DNA of 64,000 bases from Oreohelix idahoensis. Taxonomy: Eukaryota; Mollusca; Gastropoda; Stylommatophora; Oreohelicidae. Numbering within the stretch: the stretch's first letter is position 1; every line of letters begins with the position of its first letter. The stretch is taken from contig JAMPIV010010573.1 of assembly GCA_024509875.1 (NCBI GenBank), positions 186,001-250,000 of the forward strand, given 5' to 3'. The notes beneath the pieces are model-generated. The model did not search any database, had not been told where the DNA came from, and saw nothing but the letters and a program-made list of their open reading frames with translations. The position numbers and the translations under genes are program-made. Below, piece by piece: positions 50,446 through 61,173 of this stretch.

Positions 50446-52506
50446 GTTAGAAAATGGTTAGGCTATTCAGAAAGTAAAGGGCGCCTATTCTGTTTCCCAT
50501 GCAAGCTTATGAGTTCAGAATGTTCATCAACGTTTACTGTGGAAGGGTTTAATGACTGGAAAAATGCAAGCAATCTATTGCGTCGACATGAAGAAAGCTC
50601 CTCACATAGACAAGCTTTAATTTCACTGTTGATGCGTAAAAACAAAGGTGAACGTGTCGATTCCCAACTTGTGAAACACATGGACATTCAAGAAAAGTAT
50701 TGGCACAAACTTCTAGAGCGAATAATTGAAGTTGTGAAGTTTTTCGCAGAACGACGCCTTTCATTTCGTGGCAGTGATGAAATTGTTGGGTCCCCTTATA
50801 ACAGGAATTACATAGGGTTGTTAGAATTACTGGCCAAGTTTGACCCTTTTCTGGCAGAGCATATAAGTACTCATGCAAACAAAGGATTTGGACATACATC
50901 ATATCTATCTAAAACAACGTGTGAGGAATTCATCAATCTGATTGGATCCAGCATACTGGATCACATTCTCTGTGAAGTGAAGAAATACAAGTATTATTCC
51001 GTTTCATTGGATTCTACTCCAGATATATCTAATATGGACCAGCTGACTTTGACTCTGCGCTATGTTTTGCCATCTGGACCAGTTGAAAGATTTGTGACAT
51101 TTTTGGATATGGAAGGTCATAGTGCTGAACAGCTTACTAAAAGTCTACTTAATTTTTTAAAGGCAAATAACATTGATATTAAAGACTGCCGTGGTCAAAG
51201 TTATGACAACGCCTGCAACATGAGTGGCAAGTTTATAGGATTACAAGCACGAATTAAAGAGATGAATAAGTTTGCGCATTACATTCCGTGTTTTGCACAT
51301 TCACTAAATTTGGTTGGAAAATGTGCTGCTGAAGGTTGTCAAGAAGCAGTCATTTTCTTTGGATTTGTTGAAAGTCTGTACACTTTCTTTTCTGCTTTTA
51401 CCTACCGGTGGGGTCTCCTTTCTTCTGCATTATGTGCTGGCGGTACTCATAATAAGTCCCATTTGCCCTTTGTGAAAAGACTGTCAGATACCAGGTGGTC
51501 CGCTCGGGCAGATGCAACAAAAGCACTTTTACACATCTTTTCTGCAATAAAACAAGTCTTGGATAATATTTCAGATAACAATGATCAGAAGGCAGAGTGT
51601 CGTCAACAGGCTCGTGGTCTACTTTCAACCATGATGAAGTTAGAAACAGGAATAATGATCATACTGTGGGATCAAGTATTACAGCGTTTTCAAATGACCA
51701 GTGCTTCTTTGCAATCTTCTGACCAAGATTTGAATACAGCTTGTGCACTCTATGAATCCCTGCGGAGGTATATTCAAGCTATGCGGTCTACTTTTGCAGA
51801 CATAGAGCAAAAGGCCAAGGATCTGACTGAGTGTGAACATTATCAAGAACAAACTCAAAGAAAACACAAATGAAATCGAGAGAATGATTATTTCAGTGGT
51901 TCCAGCACACTTGATCCACTTGTTGAATCTCAAACTCCTTCTCAGCAGTTTAAAAGCCGAACATTTCTTGACCTTATTGATAGCTTGCTCTCTGCCTTGT
52001 CAAAACGCCAGAAAGCTTATCAAAAGTTGAATGATGTATTTGGATTCCTTCGTCAGTTACAGTCGTTTACACCTGAAAAGGTGGTAACGAGATCATCGAA
52101 TCTTATTAAATCATATCCGGAAGATCTGGAAGAAAGTCTTTGTGAAGAACTTGTGCAGTTTACAGAACTGTTGAAAACTGATCTTGCTTCTCATATTGGC
52201 ACTACTCTAGACCTTGTAGAGTTACAGTTTTACCGTTTGGTAATTGACAATTCTTTGGAGTCTTGTTTTCCAAATGTAGAAATCGCCTTGCGCATCTATT
52301 TGTCACTAATGGTAACCAACTGCAGTGGAGAACGATCATTTTCAAAACTGAAACTTATTAAAAATGAACTAAGGAGCACTATGGGTCAAAAGAGATTGAA
52401 CAATCTCACACTAATGAGCATTGAACATAAACTTCTGCGTGAAATTGATACATCCGATATCAACAACAAATTTGCTCATGCTAAATGTAGACACATTAAT
52501 ATTTAA
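50446..52506 (+). pseudogene. hAT transposase main body (TTF finger, DUF4371-like, dimerisation domain)
   Basis: Resumes with VRKWLGYSESKGRLFCFPCK (TTF-type zinc finger), then a C-x-H finger-like region, SVSLDSTPDIS (RNase H-like fold, catalytic D), QSYDNACNMSG, and HYIPCFAHSLNLV. The C-terminus is LRIYLSLMVTNCSGERSFSK plus LNNLTLMSIEHKLLREID (hAT dimerisation). The frame is open except for one TGA at 51871-51873; it continues in the same frame after it. An upstream frame into the LTR is artefactual. Interrupted N-terminally by element B. Confidence 0.9.
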
Positions 52507-52677
52507 ACAATAATTGTGACTGTGTTGTTACTTTTGATAATGATAATTACTATGCAAATTAAAAATGTATGTGTTCAAATATATTTGTGTTGTTTTATTG
52601 TTTTTTTTAAATATAGGGCCCCGTTCTTAACATATGCTACAGGCCCCGCACTAGCTTAATCCGGCCCTGGATATCAT

Positions 52678-54329
52678 AGAAATAGTCAGACTGTAAAAAT
52701 CCTGGACCAGATGGTAAGAAGTAGTACCAGGATTTAAGGTGTCTCCTTCCTGTGACTATCTTATGATTAATTAATTTCTAGGGGATAAATAAAATGAACA
52801 TTTACTTTAAACACAAGTGTAAAAAGTGAATAAGTCCTCAGGTACAATTATAATCTTTTATATTTACATTAATCTTCTGTTTCCGCTATTTGGAAATGAG
52901 CATTAAAATATACACAAAATATTCACACAATTAATGTTATTTCTTAACTAGTCTAATGGGTTGGTAGGATTGTCTGTCCTTGTGGAAAATTTATTTACTT
53001 GAAACAGTCATTCAGCAAAGTTAATAAGTAGTATTGTCTTTTAGACTTCAGGATCTTGAACAATATCCTCTTGTATAATAAAGTTAATGACTACTAGAAT
53101 CACTATTACTACATCACTGTTCTCTTAGTCCTGTGACTTTACACATTACTGTCATCATTTGACTGAATTCTACAATTTGAATACTTTTGTAGAAGTTTGT
53201 TTCATTTCACAAATATTGGCTGTTGTTTCATATATAGATTGTCAGTGTCTTAAATGACACTTATCTTTGAAATTTGATACTGTTGACACTGAACTGTCAC
53301 TTGTATTATCAGCATTGGCAGACCCAGCTATAGGGATACCAATGACCAGCTGTAGTTCACTCTTTGGGGTCCTGCACTTTTGTGGGATTGCCTCTGATGA
53401 ACAACACAGGCTTCTGATACTTGACAGTCTGGTTTGAGTTATTACATGGAACCTGAAACATCATATCAGCTTTGGTATCTGGCTAGACTTGTAACTGACT
53501 AGCATAGATGTCAGACCAGTCAGTCATCAGATGTCACAGTTATATAATCATAGTAAGTAAGGACATCATTTCAGTGATACTGAAGTATTTACATTTCAAT
53601 TAATTGTAACTGACTTCAGACACTGGACTGGAAATTTCTGGAGATCCGCTCACAATTCAGATGGTAAAGATGTAGTGGCGAACTCTGCCTCCAGTCTGTC
53701 TCAAACGTACTTTCAGTGTGTCCTTTCAATTTAGCGCTCCGCTCTTTTATCTGGGTCTGGCGAACGGCAGAGTGGTACTGACGTCACAGTCTAAAACTCG
53801 AGCTGAAATTTATTTCCTGAAGCAGCGATTTCACAAGATCTGTGTGTTCCTTGAAACTTTCGCTTACTCATCCTCGGCTTATATACTATCCATCCCGTTC
53901 CACAATATCTTGTTTTATACAGCCAATATATCTCTACCTTCCTATCCATGTAATTCCACAAACTGTTACTTCTTGAATTTTCTATTATATTTAGCGGTGG
54001 GTTTACATGCTTTCAACTTCAACTGAAGACACCAGAAATACGCATTTATCTAGTAACTGATACACTCCTACCGTTTGTCCGTTATATCAGTTTATTCATC
54101 AACCTCTCTTGGAATGAAAGATAAAATCCATTTCACCATAATTCCCTTCTCCGGACTTATATTCCTTTCAGTTGTGGACCTGACATCGACAAACAAGCTA
54201 TTTGTTTACATTCTTCATCTTGCCTAAGGTATTCCGTTTGTGCTGGCTTGTGCCGAGGTTAGCGACAGCCGATTGGTTAGAACTGCGCGAAGCCCCGTTT
54301 GCAATGTATTGGAACCAACTTTCGCGACA
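52678..54329 (-). repeat. Family 3 3' LTR, proximal piece (right of hAT)
   Basis: Non-coding 1.65 kb. Its minus-strand start is TGTCGCGAAAGTTGG, preceded on that strand by a G-rich tract and the end of a pol frame, as expected for a 3' LTR. Short ORFs only. Confidence 0.6.
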
Positions 54330-54346
54330 GTGCTCCCCCATATTTT
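54330..54346 (-). promoter_or_regulatory. Polypurine tract of family 3
   Basis: On the minus strand AAAATATGGGGGAGCAC immediately precedes the LTR TG. Confidence 0.6.
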
Positions 54347-54409
54347 AAGCTGGATGATATCTAGCTTAACTATTGGGTACAATCCAGTTGCAAATCTATC
54401 ATTCAGAGG

Positions 54410-56604
54410 TTAGTTTTTCTTCCTTCTATCCTGTTCTAGTTCTGTGGGATGGCGACTGAGAAAATCAGCACCCACATTCTGTTTTCCAGGATATAGATTC
54501 ATCCTTTCTATCTCTCTTTTTCCAGTTCGGCTATTCATCCAGGCCCTTACCACTGGTGAAATGGGGTTGGTAGGTTTTCCTTGAAGTTTACCGCCCTCTT
54601 TTCGTTGATAGTTGGTTGTGGTTTTCCCTCGCAAATTCGTAAGTGTATGATTTTGGTTACGTGATTTGTTCTTTTTTTCCAGCGCATGGGGTTCAGACTG
54701 CAATTAATCTGGGTGGGATGTTTCCTTTCCCCTCCAGTGCAAATCTCGGGAGTACCCATGATTGCTGGTTTGCTTGTAGATTTTTTATGAAGACTCTTCC
54801 GTTGACTTTCTGAATCTACATGGGTGCGCTCTGGATATGAATTTACATACCGATTAATGTCTTCCGTAATACCTGGCCAGTAGTACTGGGTGGCTATTCT
54901 TTGTTTTGTGGCACCATTACCCAGGTGTTCACTCAAAGTTGTTATGTGCCCCCAGCCTATAACCTTATTTCTATAGGTGGATGGCACAACAATTTGACCA
55001 TGACTTTTCGTCCCTCTGCCAGCTTTCCTGTGCAAGAGTCCATGTTCTATATAGAAATGTCCTTTCCTTGGAGTGTTATATGTTTTTGACAATTTGCCAA
55101 AACAAGGCTTCAATGTGCTGTCTGCTTCTTGAGCCCGTTTCATTTCAGTCGAATGAAATTTTAATTGGGTGTCCCTCTCTATATTCCTGGAGTCAGACCT
55201 GGTCTGGATTTCTGCCATAACCATAGGTTTTACAGGGTCTCCAAAGAAAACATATCTATGCCCCAACATCAGGGGGTAAAAGGGATCATCTAACACTGCT
55301 GCATTTATCTCCCCTTTCACATAGCGACAACTGACATGAATCTTTGCTATGGGTAAAGTTAGGGGTAATGCTCCCTTTAATGGCCCTTGAATATCTACTG
55401 TTTCTGTGGTGATTTGTTCCGGGCGCACCAGAGATGCACAAACGATTGCGTCAAAAGGCAAACCTGTGTCATACATCCCTGTGACATGTTTGATATTCAC
55501 GATCACCATCTCTTCTATAGGTGGGTGATGGAGGCTATTTTGACTCACAGTCAGTTCCTTCCTATCAGAAGTCCTTACCTGTAAACATGCAGCATGATGA
55601 AGAGGTTTTTCCTCCCACATTCATCAGTGTTGTGGTTGTTCATTTGGCAGAACTTACATCATTTTTCTTCGTTTCGTGCGGGTTTATTTTCCTGAGTCTG
55701 AGGGTTCTTGTCCTTATTATCAAATCTTTGCTTATTTCTGTACGGTTGGTCCCTTTGGGCAAACTTGGTATTTTGTGGTGGTGGCTTATATCCTTCTACT
55801 TGCTTTCTTTTTGTTCCTACCAGTTCAGCTTGAGCTGCTTGGTATCTCTCTGCACATTTCAAAATGTCTTCCAGCCTCTCTGCTCCTTGTTCCATAAGGA
55901 ATTTCCTCATTTCTTGAGGCATGGAATCTTTCACTTGCTCTAACATAACCATTTCTTTCAGATCCTCATAGGTTTTCTGACACTTACCTAAACTACTCCA
56001 TTTCACCAAATACGTTTCTACTCTAGCTGAGAACGGGTTATAGGTTTCTCCAGGTAGAAGTTTAAAAGTTCTAAATTTCTTCCTATAAGCCTTTGAGTTT
56101 TTCTCATAACGAATAAGTAATGCTTGCTTTAGGATTTCATAATTTTCCTGATCTTCTTTGGGAAGTTTCAGAAACACATCATATGAAATCACCCGTGTGT
56201 TGCCGGGGCCCGAAAGGGGAGCAAAGAATAGTAACACTGCACCCTACCACGCATGTCGTAAAAAGCGACTAAGGAGGGTTGGGCATGGGGCTGTTTACCC
56301 CATCCCGTAAAAACTTCGCACAGTGGGCTGATCACCTGCTTGCCAACCAATCTGATTACGGAAACAACGATAGATTGTTTGGTCTGTTTTTGTTCCACAA
56401 AGACGCCACTAGGCGTGGTGGAAACAGCGATAGATTGATCAATTTGTTGTTGCCCTAAGACGCCACTAGGCGTACTGGCCACATACTGCTTTGCCGGTTG
56501 GTGGCTAAGGATGGAAGAAGAAGAATCATATGAAATACCTCTCAATCCCCGAGATAACCTCAAACTCCATTTTTCCTTTTCCAATCCATATGTAGAGGCA
56601 AACC
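54410..56604 (-). pseudogene. Family 3 gag-pol remnant with large internal deletion
   Basis: From right to left: Gag (YGLEKEKWSLRLSRGLRGIS, split by the 335-bp insertion, then YDVFLKLPKEDQENYEILKQ to NKPARNEEK), then protease (MYDTGLPFDAIV, LMLGHRYVFF). The integrase zinc region (GHITTLSEHLGNG...YYWPGITEDINRYVNS) is frayed. After unrelated codons the frame ends NVGADFLSRHP, the RNase H C-terminus. The integrase core, RT and most RNase H (~2 kb) are lost. Closest to family 2 in this window. Confidence 0.85.
56190..56524 (+). mobile_element. 335-bp SINE-like element sharing the 3' tail of the LINE, 12-bp TSD
   Basis: An exact ATCATATGAAAT duplication flanks it (56178-56189 and 56525-56536). 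Its last ~90 bp (CAATTTGTTGTTG..GACGCCACTAGGCGT..ACTGCTTTG..(GAA)n) match the 3' end of the LINE at 34.57-34.66 kb. The same GACGCCACTAGGCGT motif occurs twice inside. The 5' part is not LINE coding sequence. Likely mobilised by the LINE machinery. Confidence 0.85.
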
Positions 56605-57729
56605 TGTTGCTGTCATTTTCGACGGAGTCATCTGTCAAGTTATTTGCTTATGTTTGTATCATAAGTATAATTGTGTCTTTACCTGCGATGTCAGGTTGAT
56701 TAGGGGTTGTCTTCCCTTGTTTATTCATTCATTGTGTTTGACCTTTAGGGTCAGAGGTTGACAGTTCGGCGTGGGCCTATGGGAAGGTTTTTTAAGCGGG
56801 AGTGAGATATACTTCCGGGAAGCCGGGAGGTCCTGTTTTTCTGAAGGGACCAAGAGTCCATTGTTTTTCGGGGAGAATCTTCGAAGTAACTGCTATGGCA
56901 GTTTTCCCCAGTGAATCTCTGTGCGTCGGGATGACGACAGAATTCCTTGTGTAGTTCTGAGGATTCATTTACCAGGTAATACCGACCTTTATGCATTATT
57001 ACGCTTTTCGGTGGCAGAACATGTAAAGGATTACCTAGGGTGAACAGCAGTTCACGGATCCGCCATTTCAGAACTTATATATTTGTGCTCGAGGTAGCCA
57101 TCCAAGACTGTTAGTCTTATATTGTCCAGAAATCCAGTGACGAGGATATATTGTGGGAGCCGCAGATTGGCGGAACTTCTATCTACAATAAGTATTACTG
57201 CAGGGTTGGTGATAACCTATTTAACAGAAGTACACGGCCGACGTTAGGACGAGGCCTGTGCTTCCGGCTATTATACTACAGCCTGATATGTGCAATTGGC
57301 AGGGAGTGCCAAGTTGCACCTGTGTGTCAAGGTAACTAAGGCATCTGACGCGTTTAGTCAGAGACGCCAAGGGCGACGCTACGAACTGTCATTATTGAAG
57401 AACTTTGCTATTGACCATGCACGTCTATTCTGATGTTTACCTTTTTGAATGCCAAATGTATACCTATCGATGTCAGGTCAGCATGACCTTGTTACACTGA
57501 CTGTTCCTGTTGATATTATGTGTGTTCCCGTCAATAAATGTCTTGAAACATGCCTGCAGTGTCAAAGCATCCTTGATTACTGCATGTGAGAGTATGGGTT
57601 GCAGGATCTACATCTATACGAGCCTAAACACATTCGCGTCTTCATTCGCACCCACACTCAACTCATCATACGTTCGCACTACACATCTAACAACATGTAA
57701 ACTGTCTTGGGCCAGTGATCACCTCAACA
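56605..57729 (+). repeat. 5' LTR of element C
   Basis: Matches both B LTRs over 1125 bp with one or two changes. Dyad TGACGCGTTTAGTCA at 57346-57360. Confidence 0.95.
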
Positions 57730-59160
57730 AGAAAAAAAATACAGTTACATTTCTGGTGGACCAGTTACGTGGGCTCTTATGATACATTTCTTGTCGCCAA
57801 TGTGGCCTAGAAACTTACATTTCTGATGGACCAGATCTGTGGGTTTAAAAAGAACAGAGCGAGCATTTGACATTATTGTTGACATTTATGGATCCAGAAA
57901 TTTACATTCCTGGTTGGCTGTTACATGTATGATGTCTCCAGTTTTGTCGAGAAAGTTACAAGAAGGACAAGTACACATTACACTTCTGATCTGTGGGTCT
58001 AAGCTACACACGGGACAGCCGTAACACACAGTGCTAATTCTACATTTGCAAGTTTTGGCTACAACAGGACAGATATAGGTCATCAACGGTTGACACAAAT
58101 AAACAGTACGAGCATTTATATTATAATGCTACATAAAGCATAACAAGACAAGTACTGAAGTGAACTACTAGGCATTTGCTACGTGGACCATAACTGCATA
58201 GAAGGCGGGTTCCTATTGTAAACAGTACTGCGGGTTGTTACACGTTTCATTCAACAACAGACTTTTCTAGGTCAGAGTATTCAAGCTACATTGTTGGAGG
58301 TCAAGTGTCTGTAAACAGTACGTGAAATTGTAAACATTCATTGTGCAAGCCCTAATTTGAGAAGGTCATAGTAACTTTGGTTCGTGAATACCACTTTATG
58401 TTACAGTGGATTTGACGTTCAGTGCGCGTTTGACATTTCGTTTCTGTGTTCGCAAGGAGCAAGAAATTTATTTTAGTTTCAGCTGTGACTGAACTTGTTC
58501 TGCAACACATTGAAATTGATTGCTATATGTTTATGTCACTTCTACTGTTTTGTGTATTTTTCTGCGGGTTTTTCGGTTGGTGGGTCTTACGGTAAATATG
58601 CCACTTGATCGAGGCTTACTGTAAGCGGTCTGTAGGTGCAAATTTTCTTAATTTGGAAATTTGCTAGTGACAATTGGTCGCTATTGATGTTAGCTGTGAT
58701 GTAATTGTACTTAACGTTGTTTTTGTAATATTTTGTCTGTTTTTCAGTTTTGATTGTCGATTTGTTTTGTTTGTATTCTGTAGGTCTCTCCTTTCTTGTG
58801 TATTTCTCTACACATTTTTGGTTAAAACAGTGTTGCCATTTGTATTGTTTTGTATTTTTGTCTTTTGTATTTTTTTTTGGTTGTACTACATTACTGTCAT
58901 GCACAGTCTACATACACATACTTGGTCATGTTTTGATATTATTGATAAGGTAGACTCTTCATATAGAGTTTGTTAAATAATATTATATAAGATATTTATA
59001 CAAGTTCTTTGATAAAAGACTTGTTATCTACAAAGATTAAGACAGTAAAATAAAGTGAAGTGAGTATACAAGTCTAGCATTTCAGACTTGTCTCCCATTG
59101 AAGTGGGATAAGGTAATTTATTTAATTTTTTTTTTCAGGTTTCTGATCTCATTAGACAGA
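57730..59160 (+). other. Leader of element C
   Basis: Copy of the B leader, with the hairpin pair at 59000-59024 and 59068-59091 and a T-run plus CAG before the gag ATG. Confidence 0.8.
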
Positions 59161-61173
59161 ATGTCTACATTGGATTTCTTCATCCAGCAAGGGTTGACCC
59201 TTGGTAAGTCTGGTAAAGAATTGGAAGAATATTCATCTGCTCAATTCGCCATTGCATTAAAGTCAGAAGAAAAGAAACAAAAAGAGGAAATTAAATTGAA
59301 AGCAGAAGCTGAACTAAAGAAGCTAGAAGCTGAGAATAGAAGATTAGAACTTGAAGAAAGAAGGTATCAAAGAGAGGCTGAGGAGAGAAAAGCTCAAGCT
59401 GCTGCTGAGGAGAGGAAAGCTCAAGCTGCAGCTGATGAAAGAAAATTCCAGATGGAAATGGAAGACAAAAAACTTCAAGCTGCTGCAGAGGAAAAAAAAC
59501 TTCAAGCTGCTGCAGAGGAAAAAAAACTTCAAGCTGCTGCTGAGGCTGAAATTAGGAAAATGGAACATGAGGAAAGAAAACAGAAGATGGAACTTGATGA
59601 AAAACTCGCAATTTTGGAGTTAGAGAAATTGAAATTGGCGAGTACGGGTGCTCAGCAAACAACTTCGAGTACGACAAAGGAGTTTGTTAGTAGGATTAAA
59701 TTGCCTCATTTCAATCCTTTAAAGGATGACGTAGCAGATTATCTAGATAGATTCCAATTTTTGTGCGATACGCATAACATAAAAAAGGAAAAATATGTTG
59801 AACAACTGATGCCATTTTTTACAGGTGACACAGTGACTACTCTTATGACAATAGACGAACATGAGAGGACTAATTATGATGTTGTCAGGGCAGCATTACT
59901 AAAGAAATACCAATTAAAACAAGAAGACTATCGTCTTCGTTTTAGGACAATGTTGCCAGAAAATGGAGTAGATTTCTCTGATTTTGTTACAAAGATACGT
60001 CGTACATTTACACGATGGGTTGAGTTGTCTCAGATTGAGAAAACATATGAAGGTCTAATGGACTTATTATTGCGAGATAAGGTTTTGTCATCTGTTAATG
60101 ATTCTTTTCTTGCATTCCTTCATGAGCGTAAGCCTAAAAACTTAAAAGAAATGGAGGAATACTGTTGTCAGTATGCCACAGCACATCCCCATGCTACAGT
60201 TAGCAATTCTAAAGTGAAAGAAGGGTTGCCAGCTGCTTCGGCAACACCATATGGCCCTAATTTCAGAAAAAAATTTCAGGGTGCTCAACAAAATTGGAAT
60301 AGGGGAAGTAATCAAAATTACACTCAGAAGCGGAGTAATCCAACACATGATGGTTCTTCGTCTATGCAGTGGAGACAAGATGGTAGTTCTCGTAATTTTA
60401 GTGGTAATAATTTGAGACACTTTCGTAAAGGCTATCCAAATAATAACTATTCAAATTTTCGAGGTAATCATTCTCGACGTCAAGATTATGACGATGGTGA
60501 ATTTAGAAACCGGGATTCAAACCGGAATGATGATTACAATAGGCAATATGATAACAATTACAGGGGAAATGATAGTCGAAATAATTACAGGGGAAATGAT
60601 AATCGAGGTAGACCTAGGTTTAACAAAAAAAGACCTTACCAACAGGCAAACTCTGCGCAACAAGAGTTTGATGGAGTCTGTAATACAGTAAATGATAGTG
60701 GTAACTCTAGGGCTATCACTGGTTGTGCTTTCGATTTTGGGAGAGCAACTGAATGCCCCCAATGCTTAACATTGTTTGACTCATCAACTGTATCTACGCT
60801 AAGTTGTGGTCACCCTCTTCCTGCTCTACCTGCTACAGTTGCGCATGATGGGAGAGGATCTCTCATCTTACATAAAGGTCTAATAAATGATAGGCTAGTC
60901 TCAGTACTTTTCGATTCGGGATGTACTACCGTCGGGGTTAAGGAGTCTCTGATAGATCCTTGCTGTGCCACGGGAAAAACAATCAAATGTGTTACATTTG
61001 GTGGTACTATGGAAAGCTATCCTACTGCTATTATTAGGATTGACACTCCTTTCTTCACAGGAGATGTCCATGCATGTCTTCTTCCTAATCCTATTGCGGA
61101 TCTTATAATCGGTCGTATTCATGGGGTTAAGGAATGCACCCCGCAACAAATTTCTAGTTGGGAAGAAAAAAAA
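59161..61173 (+). CDS. gag: Gag and protease of element C (open part of gag-pol)
   Basis: I start at 59161 (MSTLDFFIQQ) because A and B begin there; an upstream in-frame ATG at 59098 lies in the leader. The coiled coil is intact (A8 at 59519-59526), followed by the Gag core, Arg/Asn-rich tract, CPQC...SCGH and protease FDSGCTT (~60911). At A8 61166-61173 (A7 in element B) the frame shifts and would end at 61218. Confidence 0.92.

Larger units (their letters stand above)
40688..52669 (+). mobile_element. hAT transposon with exact 8-bp TSD, containing element B
   Basis: Ends CAGAGCCCG...(left) and ...CCGGCCCTG (right) are inverted and carry further matching sub-terminal blocks (GCATATGCTACGGGCCCCGC versus CATATGCTACAGGCCCCGCA). 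GATATCAT is duplicated at 40680-40687 and 52670-52677. Without element B it is ~2.9 kb, a normal size. The transposase is of the TTF-zinc-finger/DUF4371 type. Confidence 0.93.
40524..56604 (-). mobile_element. LTR retrotransposon family 3 (reverse), heavily nested, 5' end beyond window
   Basis: Reverse-strand remnants are a 3' LTR (40524-40687 plus 52678-54329, split by hAT), a polypurine tract, the end of RNase H, protease with the integrase zinc region, and gag (to 56604). Gag and protease resemble family 2 (for example EQGAERLEDILKCAERYQAA). The integrase core, RT and most of RNase H are deleted. It is interrupted by the hAT at 40688, the 335-bp element at 56190 and element C at 56605. The left part of the LTR is an inference. 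Confidence 0.65.
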
